Source: Bacteroidota bacterium
GTDB lineage: Bacteria; Bacteroidota; Ignavibacteria; Ignavibacteriales; Melioribacteraceae
Assembly (NCBI GenBank): GCA_023381535.1
Contig: JAMCSN010000300.1
Location: 6,237 to 70,236, forward strand
Reading direction: 5' to 3'
DNA length: 64,000 nt
The stretch's first letter is position 1. Every line of letters begins with the position of its first letter. Position numbers and translations under genes: made by a program. This document shows positions 52,001 to 60,362 of this stretch, piece after piece. The notes below the pieces were generated by a model. That model was not told the DNA's origin, ran no database searches, and worked only from the letters and a program-made list of their open reading frames with translations.

Positions 52001-52168
52001 TTGTCCTTCATATTTTGTGTAGATGATTACCTGTACATCGCTTAAATCCGGTATTGCATCTACCGGTAAATTATACAAAGCGTATATACCCCAGCCCATC
52101 AAAAACACAACGGCAAGAATTACCAGGAATCTGTTCTTTACTGAAAATTCTATGATTTTTTCTAACAT
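49016..52168 (-). CDS. cusA: Heavy-metal RND pump, Cu/Ag (Cus) type
   Basis: The 1050-residue pump has 12 TMs. TM4 carries A398-I-G ... D404-A-A ... E411-N412, the AIG-x3-DAA-x3-xEN signature of the monovalent (Cu/Ag) HME4 group. Met residues in the periplasmic part (LDMVETTIML, NAWTMPIKTRTDML) fit a methionine relay. Compare the divalent-type pump at 20607-23705. It follows its adaptor by 104 bases that contain a repeat. A good site (CGGAGAG) precedes the ATG. Confidence 0.93.
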   Translation of the reverse strand: MLEKIIEFSVKNRFLVILAVVFLMGWGIYALYNLPVDAIPDLSDVQVIIYTKYEGQSPRIVEDQVTYPLTTALVSVPGSKVVRGYSFFGYSLVYVIFKDGTDIYWARSRVLEYLNYAAKRLPNNVVPALGPDATGVGWVFEYTLSSPKRSLAELRSYQDWYFKYQLSSVPGVAEVASIGGYVKQYQVTVDPAKLLAYNIPLSDVEMAIKKSNNDTGGEVIEMGESEFMIRGLGYIKSLQDVENIPVMVDKKTNTPIYVKDIANVAYGPEMRRGLAEFEGKGEAVGGIIVMRYGENALSVIEGVKKKLAELKQGLPPDIKVTPVYDRSSLIERAIETLKDKLIEEILIVAFVCIIFLMHFRSAFVAIFTLPTAILMSFIVMRAQGINANIMSLGGIAIAIGAMVDAAIIMIENAHKHIEHDMQKPPEQRRERWQLIIEAAKEVGPSLFYSLLVITVSFIPIFTMEAQEGKLFQPLAFTKTYSMAAAAILSITLVPVLMGYWIRGRIIPEEKNPINKFLIRIYHPVVNFVIKHWKYVIITTVILLGLTIIPFSRIGSEFMPPLYEGDLLYMPTTLPGMSITKAKEVLQQTDKIIATFPEVHHVFGKIGRAETATDPAGLDMVETTIMLKPESEWRSGMTVKKLIDEMDQAIHFPGVTNAWTMPIKTRTDMLSTGIKTPVGIKISGPNLDTLQTIGEQVEAVMRTVPNTLSAYAERAVGGNYVDININRQEAARYGLTIQDVEDVIQSAMGGMNITTTVEGLERYPVNLRYGREQRDNIDDLKRVLVPTPTGAQVPMGQLAEFTMHKGPMVVKTEGTRPNAWVYVDLKTSDIGSYIKDAQRTVAQKIHLPAGYSLVWSGEFEYMQRANQRLMIVIPMTLFIIFLIIYLNTKSLKKVAIIFLAVPFSLVGTFWLLYILGYNLSIAVWVGIIALAGLDAETGVVMLLYLDVAYKEWQDKGLMRGIKDLIEAIHHGAVKRVRPKIMTASVIIAGLIPIMWSNGAGADVMKRIAAPMLGGVVTSVLMELAVYPVIYYLWKSWELKKQAKLEGKLLEN

Positions 52169-52201
52169 TTTTCTCTCCGAAAATTTTTATACTGATGCTC
52201 A

Positions 52202-52261
52202 ATACTGGATTCAGGATGCATGATACTGGATATCGAGAATCGAGTATCAAGAATCCAGTAT
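52202..52261. repeat. Inverted and tandem repeat between adaptor and pump genes
   Basis: ATACTGGATTC (52202-52212) and GAATCCAGTAT (52251-52261) form an 11-base inverted repeat; inside are further partial copies, with CGAGAATCGAGTAT followed directly by CAAGAATCCAGTAT. This resembles the dispersed short repeats of Bacteroidota genomes. It may fold in the mRNA between two operon genes. Confidence 0.6.
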
Positions 52262-52272
52262 CAAGCTTCGTT

Positions 52273-53952
52273 CTATTTCACCTTGAAACCGTCCTTAACT
52301 AAATTTTCTTTGGCTTTACTGAGTGTAACCTCTTTAAGCTTCATTCCGCATTTCGGGTCAACTCCGGGTTTGTCGGAAAGAACGTTAAAATCCATCGGGC
52401 ATTGATAAACCTTACCATCTCTATTATCATCGATTGATTTCAACTCAATTACTCCTTTGTACTCAACAGGAGATGAATGATCTTCTTCCATTTTCATATT
52501 CTTCATATCGTCTTTTTTTGATTCGGTTTTACCTTTAGAATTATTTTGCTTTGGGGAATCCATCCGTTTGGGAGAAGTATCTGGATTTGTAGAAGCGGCG
52601 GGCTTATTCATGTTATTCAATGCTGCATTTAGGTTGCTCTCCGAATCAATCAAAAATTGAGATGACGTTACTATACTTTCTCCTTCATTAATTCCATTAA
52701 GAACTTGAACATAACCGCCGTCTCCGCGTGCGCCAAGTATAACATTCCTCGGTTCAAAATAGCCGTTACCCAAAGCAATTATTGCAACATCTCTTGTGCC
52801 TGTATGAATTATTGCCTGGTTCGGTACGGCTACTGTTTCAAGATTGAGAGGAGATTTTATTGTGGCGTCTGCAAACATACCGGGTTTGAATTCATAATTG
52901 CCGGAATTGTGTATTTCAATTCTAACCTGAATTGTTTTTGAATCAGTTTCAAGATAAGGATAGATATATGTTATTCTACCCCGGAAAGTTTTTCCGGGCA
53001 AATACGATAATTGCAAATCAACTTTATCGCCTAATTTAATCCAAGGGAGTTCATACTGATAAATTTGTGCGAGACCCCAAACAGTTGAGAGATCGGCAAT
53101 TTTATAAAGCGCCATTCCCGGCATTATGTTTTGTCCGTTGATAACCATTTTATCGGTAACGATTCCATCCGCTGCAGAATATATTGTCATGGTTTTTTGA
53201 GGTGCGTCTCTCTTTTCAAGCGCTTGAATTTCTTTTTCGGAAATATCCCAGTAGAGCAATCTTCGTTTTGCGCTTTGAATTAAATCATCGGCGCCTTTTT
53301 GCGCTTCAACTGAAGAACTGCCTGCCATTTTTTTACGATAACGGATTGCCTGCAAATATTCTTCTTGTGTGCTTACAAGATCGGGACTGTAAATTTCTAA
53401 TAGCGGCTGTCCTTTTCTTACAAGTTGACCCGTATAGTCAACGAAAAGTTTTTCTACATAGCCCATAATTTTTGTTGTGACTGTATAAAGCTTCGTCTCA
53501 TCGTAAGCAATATTTGCGGTTGTCCTGATGTTGCGCGATAATTTTCTTTTTTCTACCGTCTCTGTTGTTATGCCAGTGTTTTGCTGAGTTGCCGGATCAA
53601 TACGGATTTGATTAGTGCCAACCTGGTCTGCATAAACCGGAACGTAATCCATTCCCATCTCATCTTTTTGAGGAACCGGGGAAGTTTGAGTTGGATTCAT
53701 AGGCGAGCGGTAATATGCTATTTTTCTTTCACCGTTCTCGCTTTGTCCTTCTTCATATACTGGAACGAAATCCATTCCGTCGGAAGATTTTTTGGGTGTG
53801 GGTGATGTTATGGATGGATTCATCGGGTCGCGATAGAATAAAATTTTCTTTTCGCTCTTCATAGATGCGGTTCCGCTCGCCCGAAATATCAACCAACCGG
53901 CGGTTAATCCTATTGCTAAAAAAACTATTGCTATTATTAGATTCCTTTTCAT
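52273..53952 (-). CDS. cusB: RND adaptor (CusB type) with three heavy-metal-binding domains
   Basis: The 559-residue adaptor has an N-terminal TM, then two heavy-metal-binding-like units in tandem (LFYRDPMNPSITSPTPKKSSDGMDFVPVY; IAYYRSPMNPTQTSPVPQKDEMGMDYVPVY), the adaptor core (IMGYVEKLFVDYTGQLVRKGQPLLEIYS, a helical hairpin, VWGLAQIYQYELPWIKLGDKVDLQL) and a C-terminal tail with a third unit (VYQCPMDFNVLSDKPGVDPKCGMKL). The tail is nearly the same as the end of the protein at 48506-48961, also at DNA level. It passes Cu/Ag to the pump. Confidence 0.92.
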   Translation of the reverse strand: MKRNLIIAIVFLAIGLTAGWLIFRASGTASMKSEKKILFYRDPMNPSITSPTPKKSSDGMDFVPVYEEGQSENGERKIAYYRSPMNPTQTSPVPQKDEMGMDYVPVYADQVGTNQIRIDPATQQNTGITTETVEKRKLSRNIRTTANIAYDETKLYTVTTKIMGYVEKLFVDYTGQLVRKGQPLLEIYSPDLVSTQEEYLQAIRYRKKMAGSSSVEAQKGADDLIQSAKRRLLYWDISEKEIQALEKRDAPQKTMTIYSAADGIVTDKMVINGQNIMPGMALYKIADLSTVWGLAQIYQYELPWIKLGDKVDLQLSYLPGKTFRGRITYIYPYLETDSKTIQVRIEIHNSGNYEFKPGMFADATIKSPLNLETVAVPNQAIIHTGTRDVAIIALGNGYFEPRNVILGARGDGGYVQVLNGINEGESIVTSSQFLIDSESNLNAALNNMNKPAASTNPDTSPKRMDSPKQNNSKGKTESKKDDMKNMKMEEDHSSPVEYKGVIELKSIDDNRDGKVYQCPMDFNVLSDKPGVDPKCGMKLKEVTLSKAKENLVKDGFKVK

Positions 53953-53971
53953 TCTTTATCTCCTGCGTCTT

Positions 53972-55246
53972 CTATTGTAATTTTTCTTTTATTTCGGGAA
54001 TTGTTAAACCAACAGCTTGTTCAAGTGCTGCTTGGCTGTCCATAAAATTCATTACCGACATGTAGTAATCTAATTTTACCATCAGCAACATTCGGTAAGC
54101 GTCGATCAGCATTAAAAATTCTGTCTTACCGGTTTGATAAGCTGCAGTAGTTGATTCCAATGTTTGTTGTGCCTGAGGTATTACAGTGTTTTTATACAAC
54201 TCAACTAAATTTCTATTCGATTCAATCTTAACAAGCGCATCCTGAACATCGTAAGACACCATGTTCTTCATGCTTGCATACTGCTCTTCAGCTGATTTAA
54301 TGTTTAACTCATTCTCTTCCACCTTTGACGTAAACTTTGTTTGCGACCATGGAGCTAACGGAATGCTTATGCCAATCATAGCCGACCAGAAATCGTTGCT
54401 CGTTCCAACCATGTTTTTGTACATCAGCCTTGCCATTATATCCGGATAGTATTCTAATTTAGAAGCCCGTAGTTCCGACTTGTTCATCTCGACATTGTAA
54501 CTCATTGCTTTCAGTTCGTTTCTGCTTTCGTATGAAAGATTGCTCAACTTATCGAAAGTCCATTTGGGTACGTCGGAATAAATTTCTGTTATATCCTTTA
54601 TGCGTGCATTAACGGGGCGACTTAGGAGCGTATTCAACATCGCTTCTACAGATACTTTTTCTTTATTAAGATTTATTCCTTCATTAATTAAAGTGGAAAG
54701 CTCGGTTTGCGCCCGTATTATATCGGGTTGTTTACCCATTCCAACCTGGTATTGTTTATTTGCTATCTCTATAAAATTGCGCAGCAGTTCCTGGTTCTCT
54801 TTGTTCAACGAAATTTTCCTCTCCACCAAGTAGAGTTCATAGTAAGTCGTCTTTACATCCTTAATTATTTTTCTTTCCAACGCTTTGAATTGTGAATTAT
54901 ACATATTAGCATTGTTCTCAGCCGCATTTCCCATTGCCGAAAGTTTGCCGGGAAAGGGGAACATCTGCTGAATTGAATAATCATTCTCCATTCCGCCTTT
55001 AAATGGATTTGGAAAAGAACTTATAGGCGTTTGATAAAACTCAACTCCCACTTGTGGCGGGTCCCATGATCTGACCTGATTGACTCTCTGCCGTTGCGCC
55101 AGAGCAAATTGGTTTGCCGATTTAAGCTGAGGATTTTTCTGAAGCGCTTCAGTTATCAAAGAATCGAGATAAGTATTCTGAGCTTGGGCATAGCCTGTTC
55201 CCGTAAACGCAAAAACAATTAAAATTAGTTTTGTAATTTTTCTCAT
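53972..55246 (-). CDS. TolC-family outer-membrane channel of the Cus-type system
   Basis: The 424-residue protein has a signal peptide (LILIVFAFTGTGYAQ) and the two-repeat helical pattern of the family (LITEALQKNPQLKSANQFALAQRQRVNQV; ANKQYQVGMGKQPDIIRAQTELSTLINEG; ESTTAAYQTGKTEFLMLIDAYRMLL). It is the first large gene of the Cus-type operon and lies 23 bases after a very small membrane protein gene. Confidence 0.92.
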   Translation of the reverse strand: MRKITKLILIVFAFTGTGYAQAQNTYLDSLITEALQKNPQLKSANQFALAQRQRVNQVRSWDPPQVGVEFYQTPISSFPNPFKGGMENDYSIQQMFPFPGKLSAMGNAAENNANMYNSQFKALERKIIKDVKTTYYELYLVERKISLNKENQELLRNFIEIANKQYQVGMGKQPDIIRAQTELSTLINEGINLNKEKVSVEAMLNTLLSRPVNARIKDITEIYSDVPKWTFDKLSNLSYESRNELKAMSYNVEMNKSELRASKLEYYPDIMARLMYKNMVGTSNDFWSAMIGISIPLAPWSQTKFTSKVEENELNIKSAEEQYASMKNMVSYDVQDALVKIESNRNLVELYKNTVIPQAQQTLESTTAAYQTGKTEFLMLIDAYRMLLMVKLDYYMSVMNFMDSQAALEQAVGLTIPEIKEKLQ

Positions 55247-55268
55247 AATTATTCCTAAAAGTGATTTC

Positions 55269-55373
55269 TTATTTTTTTCTGAATAGTCGTGTTAAAAGAT
55301 TGGCAACTATCATCAAAAATAGCACGTAACCAATCATCCATATTAAAGCATTTTCATGCATAGAAATATTCAT
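55269..55373 (-). CDS. 34-residue single-TM small protein upstream of the Cus-type operon
   Basis: A short frame, MNISMHENALIWMIGYVLFLMIVANLLTRLFRKK, has one clear TM (about 10-28) and a basic C-terminus, and stops 22 bases before the TolC-like gene. No family was recognised. Composition and place suggest a real membrane micro-protein, like small subunits found with RND pumps. No strong ribosome binding site is visible. Confidence 0.5.
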   Translation of the reverse strand: MNISMHENALIWMIGYVLFLMIVANLLTRLFRKK

Positions 55374-55539
55374 TTTTGAACTTAACTAAGAAAGTATTAT
55401 GCCAGATATATAAATGCGTTTTTACTCGGAAAATAGATGTTACTGAAAATGAATGAGGGGATGTTTTAAATTCTTGAAATGTTCTTTAAATTCTTTAAAA
55501 ACTAAGTACAAAACTCGTATAGTGTCATCTGGATTAAAT

Positions 55540-56889
55540 TCATTCTGTTTTTTTTAAACGATAGTTCTCAATTTTACTATAAAGTGTAGGCAATGATATT
55601 CCCAATATTTCAGCGGCTTTGGATTTATTCCATTTCGTATCGTTCAACACATATTCGATGTGGCGTTTCTCAATTTCAGATAAACTCATTCTACCAGGGT
55701 GATAATCTTCTTGTGATAGGATAGAACTTCTGATCATGATATTTTCTTTCAGCAAGACATCGCCGTTTGTTAAAACAACTGCCTGCATAAGTGTATTTTC
55801 TAATTCTCTAACATTGCCGACCCATTCATAACTCTTCAGATATTCCATAACATCTTCGGGTACTTTGTTCACACTTTTGTGAAGGTCTGCATTTATCTTG
55901 TTCAGAAAATGGGTGACAAGCAATGGAATGTCTTCCTTCCTTTCTCGTAAAGAAGGAAGTTCTATGTTTACCACCTTCAGCCGGAAATACAAATCTTCTC
56001 TGAACTTCCCTTGTTTTACGATAGCAGTCAAGTCTTTGTTTGTTGCAGCAATTATTCTGGCTTTCATAGGTATTACAGTCTCACCGCCGACTCTTTCAAA
56101 TTCTTTTTCCTGAAGAACTCTTAACAACTTCACTTGAAGGTTCGGCGACATTTCAGAAATTTCATCCAAGAAGACAGTTCCTACACCTGCTAATTCAAAC
56201 TTTCCTTTTTTCATTTTGTCGGCGCCGGTGAATGCTCCTTTTTCATGACCAAACAATTCACTCTCAAGGAGAGTCTCGGTAATCGCTGTGCAGTTGACCG
56301 CAACAAAAGGATCGTCTTTCGTGATTCCGCCGTAATGAATTGATTTAGCTGCAAGTTCTTTTCCGGTTCCGCTTTCCCCTTGTATTAAAACCGTTACTCT
56401 GTTTGCGGATACCTGTCCGATTTTTTTATAAACTTCTCTCATTATTTGAGATTTACCGACGAGAGCGTTTTCAAAACAGCTTGAACTTGTTCGATCGGAA
56501 ATTATTGTTTCGATTTTCTCGCTCAGTTTTTTATTCTCCAATGCGCGTTTGATTGAAATTTTCAGTCTCTCAATTTCAATCGGCTTCTCTATAAAATCGT
56601 AAGCGCCTTTTTGCATCGCCTGAACAGTAGTCAGCATATCATCATGCGCGGTAATAATGATCACACGGATTTGCGGATCGTACTTCTGAAGTTCTTCCAG
56701 AACCTCAAGACCATCCAATTGCGGCATGCGTAAATCTGAAATTACGAGATCGGGTTGTTCCTTCTTTGCAATGTCAACACCCATTCTTCCATTGGATGCC
56801 GAGAGCACACTGTAATTGAGCCGCGTCAAAAGGTTTGTTAATGTCTCTCTAATTGAATCGTCGTCATCTATTACTAAAATTCTGTCCAT
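55540..56889 (-). CDS. NtrC-family sigma-54 response regulator
   Basis: The 449-residue protein has a receiver domain ([12 protein letters not shown], phosphoacceptor Asp in [13 protein letters not shown]), a sigma-54 AAA+ domain with GESGTGKE, intact GAFTGA and FLDEIS, and a C-terminal Fis helix-turn-helix ([27 protein letters not shown]). Its kinase partner is encoded 12 bases upstream. It lies just before the Cus-type operon on the same strand and most likely controls it. Confidence 0.95.
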   Translation of the reverse strand: MDRILVIDDDDSIRETLTNLLTRLNYSVLSASNGRMGVDIAKKEQPDLVISDLRMPQLDGLEVLEELQKYDPQIRVIIITAHDDMLTTVQAMQKGAYDFIEKPIEIERLKISIKRALENKKLSEKIETIISDRTSSSCFENALVGKSQIMREVYKKIGQVSANRVTVLIQGESGTGKELAAKSIHYGGITKDDPFVAVNCTAITETLLESELFGHEKGAFTGADKMKKGKFELAGVGTVFLDEISEMSPNLQVKLLRVLQEKEFERVGGETVIPMKARIIAATNKDLTAIVKQGKFREDLYFRLKVVNIELPSLRERKEDIPLLVTHFLNKINADLHKSVNKVPEDVMEYLKSYEWVGNVRELENTLMQAVVLTNGDVLLKENIMIRSSILSQEDYHPGRMSLSEIEKRHIEYVLNDTKWNKSKAAEILGISLPTLYSKIENYRLKKTE

Positions 56890-56901
56890 AATTTTTCCGA
56901 C

Positions 56902-59013
56902 TTAATGTTTTCTCAAAGGCAGCATGATTTCAAAAATTGTCTCACCCGGTTTTGAAGAAACCAATTTAAGACTTCCTTTGTGCTGCTCAATTATTTTTTG
57001 TGAGATTGATAAACCGAGTCCAGTACCGGAAACTTTCGTTGTAAAAAACGGCTCGAAAATTTTAGGCCCGTCCGAAATACCGTTTCCGTTATCCTTAATA
57101 AAAAGTTTTAGTTCGTTTGCGCTACTATTTTTTGCCGACGAAATTTCTATGCTGCCGCCTTCTTGCATTGCTTCAATTGAGTTATCAATCATATTCAGCA
57201 AAACTTGTTTAATTCGTTCGACGTCAATTTCAATCTGCTGATCATTTGTTTTGTTAACAACCGAAATGTTTTGCAGTTCCGTTTTATTATGAGTCTCGGA
57301 TAAAATGTTTTCGATTATCTCTCTGATATTGGCAGTGGAATAATTCAGCTCTACCTGGCGGGAAAATTGCAGAACTTCTTTTACAAGGTTATTCATTCTG
57401 TTTATTTCTTTCGAAATAATATTGAATGAATTCAGGTCATCACTATTCAGCTGCAGTGATTCGATCAGCATATCCGTGTTCAGTTTTATCGAAGTCAACG
57501 GTGTTTTGATTTCATGTGCCAGGACAGCGGACATTTTACCAAGCGCCGCTAATTTTTCAGATTGAGCTAATTGTACTTCCAAAAGTTTTCTATCTGTGAT
57601 GTCTAGCTCAACAAAGAGATAGCCGGAAAATTCCTCTTTCCCTATCGTTACATGTGTCGCGGAAATTAACAAATGTCTTTTCTTGCCGGAGACGTCTATT
57701 CTTTCAAACTCTCCGCTGAATCTTTCCATTTTATCAAGCGAAGCGGTTAAATCATTAAAATATTTTTCCTCGTTCAAAAACTGTAAGTCCTTGATTCCTT
57801 TCCCCAAGACTTCATTTTTATTTTTCTTTACGAAATCACAAAACATGTTGTTCGATTCAATTACCGAATAATTTGAATCCAGAATTGCAATCGCGACCGT
57901 TGCGTTCTCAAACGCATTTAGCAGAAGTGAAATTCTATTTTCCTTCGAATCAAGTTCAGTGGAATTTTTTTGCAAGGTAACCGACATGTGATTAAACGCT
58001 TCCGAAAGTTCACCAATCTCATCGTTTGACGAATACTCAATTTGAATTCCGTAATTACCTTTTTCTATTTCAACTACTTTTTCTTTGAGCCGGCTTAGCG
58101 GATTTGATATGACCTGTAGGATTATGAATGTGATGCTAACACTAACGATTATCCCGACAAAAAAACTAATTAGAAAATACCGGGTGAGATCTGCTGTCGT
58201 CTCTATGTTAAATATCAATCGACCAAGCGGTATCTGGATGACAAGAATGATAATAGGGACAATAATTAACGAACTGAAAAACATTTTCCTTTTTATCGTG
58301 AAACTATTTGCTTTATTGAGCGCAGCGGGGAACATATTATATTTCCCAATCGCGATAGCCGTAAACAAAATTACACCGACAAGAAACGCCAAAGGACTCA
58401 TTTCAACTAGAAAATAGAACCCAACAATCCATGGTAGAAATAGACCAAAAATAAACGAAGTAAAATTTGTTATGATCATTCCCAATAGAAACAACAAAAG
58501 CTGGGAGCGTGTTTGCTGGTTGGTTTCAGATTTTCTTTTCTTGTAAATCCAGTAAATATTTAAAAGGATTAGAAACAGATACCAGAATAAATACAATGGA
58601 TATTTTTCATTGTAATGGGCTTCGAACATTCCGTGATGAGCATGGGACTCGTTTACCAAACTTCCCGACCACAACAGAATCAAAAGCAACAATGAAGGCA
58701 AAAGTATCGATATAGTCCTAACCATGCCCATCTTTTGCGGCTTCGGAAAATTCCATGTAAAAAATGTTAGCGTGATAATGATTAACAATAGAAACGAGTG
58801 GCAGGAAATATCCAGCACGGTAACATCTTTGTTGTACATGAAAAGAAAGTGGACACTGTGAGATATGAGATATGCCAACAGCAGTGTTAGCAGAAGAATA
58901 AACAATCTGCTCGCAACGCCTACAACGTCCCTCGAATAAATTATTATGATGATTCCGCTTGCGCTCAAAAAAGTTGCAACAAGAAATAAAAGCTGTACAG
59001 GATCGTTACCCAT
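56902..59013 (-). CDS. Multi-TM sensor histidine kinase (HAMP, PAS, HisKA, HATPase)
   Basis: The 703-residue kinase has about eight N-terminal TMs, including a SHSVHFLFMYNKDVTVLDISCH segment with several His and a NESHAHHGMFEAHYNEKYP loop that could bind metal. It then has a HAMP domain (ISNPLSRLKEKVVEIEKGNYG), a PAS domain (about 350-470), the H-box LAHEIKTPLTSIKLN and an ATP-binding domain ending GTGLGLSISQKIIEQHKG. It pairs with the NtrC regulator 12 bases downstream. The His-rich membrane region next to a Cu/Ag efflux operon suggests metal sensing (inference). Confidence 0.93.
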   Translation of the reverse strand: MGNDPVQLLFLVATFLSASGIIIIIYSRDVVGVASRLFILLLTLLLAYLISHSVHFLFMYNKDVTVLDISCHSFLLLIIITLTFFTWNFPKPQKMGMVRTISILLPSLLLLILLWSGSLVNESHAHHGMFEAHYNEKYPLYLFWYLFLILLNIYWIYKKRKSETNQQTRSQLLLFLLGMIITNFTSFIFGLFLPWIVGFYFLVEMSPLAFLVGVILFTAIAIGKYNMFPAALNKANSFTIKRKMFFSSLIIVPIIILVIQIPLGRLIFNIETTADLTRYFLISFFVGIIVSVSITFIILQVISNPLSRLKEKVVEIEKGNYGIQIEYSSNDEIGELSEAFNHMSVTLQKNSTELDSKENRISLLLNAFENATVAIAILDSNYSVIESNNMFCDFVKKNKNEVLGKGIKDLQFLNEEKYFNDLTASLDKMERFSGEFERIDVSGKKRHLLISATHVTIGKEEFSGYLFVELDITDRKLLEVQLAQSEKLAALGKMSAVLAHEIKTPLTSIKLNTDMLIESLQLNSDDLNSFNIISKEINRMNNLVKEVLQFSRQVELNYSTANIREIIENILSETHNKTELQNISVVNKTNDQQIEIDVERIKQVLLNMIDNSIEAMQEGGSIEISSAKNSSANELKLFIKDNGNGISDGPKIFEPFFTTKVSGTGLGLSISQKIIEQHKGSLKLVSSKPGETIFEIMLPLRKH

Positions 59014-59167
59014 CGTTATTTACCACTTTCGTTCTAAAACTAATTAAACTTATAATTTTCGGAGGACATTTGCTGTAACGCAGCATTCTAAAAAGCCAGG
59101 GAAAAGGTTGCAACTAAAAGAGATTAATTTGGAGTAGGTTTTTGGAATTCCGTGATAAGCAAAAAGT

Positions 59168-59626
59168 TTACTTTCTATTGAAGAGTTTTAGAAACTCATC
59201 CTTTTGTTTTTCCAGTTGAGATAATTTTTCGGCTTCTTCGTCACGGGAATTATAGTTTTCGATCTCCCGATAAAACTCTTCTGACTTGATAATGCTGCAG
59301 CTGTTTACTTTTGCGTAGTTGATGAGCGCATTATCGGAGGAGACAAGTGTAATTAATTTTGGATTTGAAGAGTCATCTATTTCTTGTCGAATCATTTGAT
59401 CGGAAGTTTTCTTGTAGGAGTAAACAATCTTTCCATGTGAAAGATGCAGCGGTGTATTTGGATAACCGTCTAGATGCAGTGAAAGATTTATTTTCTTACC
59501 GGCAAAATAACGGTTGATAACATTTACCAATCCTTCACGGCTCGATTGCTTATCCTTCTTTTGAAGCAAATGCAGATGTTTGATTTTCCCAATCAGATTA
59601 TTTCCGTCTATTATATAATGATTCAT
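59168..59626 (-). CDS. NYN/PIN-like ribonuclease (YacP family)
   Basis: The 152-residue protein begins MNHYIIDGNNLIGK with the family Asp and Asn, then LHLDGYPN, KTSDQMIRQEID and LITLVSSDNALINYAK, giving the acidic residues of the PIN-like active site. The C-terminus is a charged helix. YacP-like proteins cut RNA, for example in rRNA or mRNA turnover. The gene stands apart from the signalling operons, with 150 bases before and an RNA-rich stretch after it. Confidence 0.85.
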   Translation of the reverse strand: MNHYIIDGNNLIGKIKHLHLLQKKDKQSSREGLVNVINRYFAGKKINLSLHLDGYPNTPLHLSHGKIVYSYKKTSDQMIRQEIDDSSNPKLITLVSSDNALINYAKVNSCSIIKSEEFYREIENYNSRDEEAEKLSQLEKQKDEFLKLFNRK

Positions 59627-59914
59627 TTATTAATCTGAGCTGTCCGGGAGTCAAAAAGGATTCCCCGCCGCTGATATTTAATTTATAATCGCCCTTAAAG
59701 GCTAGTTAATTTCGTTAACGTATGAAAATGTTATCTGACTGATATGAAGATAAAGAAAGGAAATGAATAATTCTATTGGAAGTTTATGGTAGGGACGTGG
59801 AAGCTTTCAAAGGAGTACAAACCGGAAAAATACTACTTCAGTTTCTACTTCTGTCGATTTCGGTTTAAAAAGCAAAAGCCTCGCAACATTTTGTGAAGTA
59901 AGGCTTTACTAACG
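59627..59914. other. Intergenic stretch before the tRNA remnant
   Basis: About 290 bases hold no convincing gene. The two small frames that can be read are short and without ribosome binding sites. Confidence 0.5.
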
Positions 59915-60019
59915 TGAGCACGGGTGGGATATTCCAAAGTTCCGAAGGAATGCCTTTGGCAGAATCCCTTTGGGAGAACCACCGACCCCTCCGATAAATC
60001 GGAGTGCTCTACCCCAGAG
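59915..60019 (-). pseudogene. tRNA pseudogene split by palindromic repeats
   Basis: The outer parts match the intact tRNA-Lys at 60291-60362: TGAGCACGGGTGGGAT (59915-59930), AACCACCGACCC (59977-59988) and TGCTCTACCCC (60005-60015). Between the first two, 46 bases of small palindromes are inserted in the T-arm. The anticodon arm is replaced by CTCCGATAAATCGGAG, a perfect seven-base-pair hairpin, and the 5' acceptor strand is missing. It cannot make a normal tRNA. Confidence 0.7.
59931..59976. repeat. Palindromic repeat insert in the tRNA pseudogene
   Basis: Successive mini-hairpins TTCC-GAA-GGAA, TGCC-TTT-GGCA and TCCC-TTT-GGGA, built like the repeats inside the protein genes at 15680, 29249, 32055 and 33663 but with other stem letters. 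Confidence 0.6.
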
Positions 60020-60125
60020 TTAAGAGGGTGTGTGAAAATAGGTCGTCAAGTAAATTTCGGTTTTGTTTTTAAAATGAAATCAAAACATTTTTTCTAAAAA
60101 AATGAATTATCACACACCCTCTTAA
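60020..60125. mobile_element. MITE-like element of 106 bp bounded by TTAA
   Basis: Perfect 16-base inverted ends TTAAGAGGGTGTGTGA (60020-60035) and TCACACACCCTCTTAA (60110-60125) enclose an AT-rich centre without coding capacity. Length and TTAA ends are like the element at 13123-13229, but the inverted repeats differ, so they would belong to two families. It abuts the tRNA pseudogene. Confidence 0.6.
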
Positions 60126-60290
60126 TCTCTGCAAATAGAAAATTGCTTTTTCAGAATTCTTAAAAGACTTGAGCTTAAGTTCTAAATGATAGGCTTCTTT
60201 TTTAGTTGTGCATGGAAATGATGTTACTATTTGCCAAGCCCTTTACTTTTAGTAAAGGTACTTCATACATCATCTTATCTCGTTCTTCTG

Positions 60291-60362
60291 TGAGCACGGG
60301 TGGGATCGAACCACCGACCCTCTGCTTAAAAGGCAGATGCTCTACCCCTGAGCTACGTGCCC
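60291..60362 (-). tRNA. tRNA-Lys (anticodon UUU)
   Basis: The 72-base cloverleaf is complete: acceptor GGGCACG with CGTGCTC (one G-U pair), D-arm GCTC/GAGC, anticodon stem TCTGC/GCAGA with loop CTTTTAA, variable loop GGGTC, T-arm GGTGG/CCACC with TTCGATC, and discriminator A. CCA is not encoded. Confidence 0.95.

Noticed and set aside
55384..55420. TGGCATAATACTTTC on the minus strand upstream of the Cus-type operon, as a sigma-54 promoter for the NtrC regulator
   Set aside because: The -24 part is good, but at the -12 position the sequence is TTTC and lacks the G of GC, and it would leave almost no leader before the small gene.
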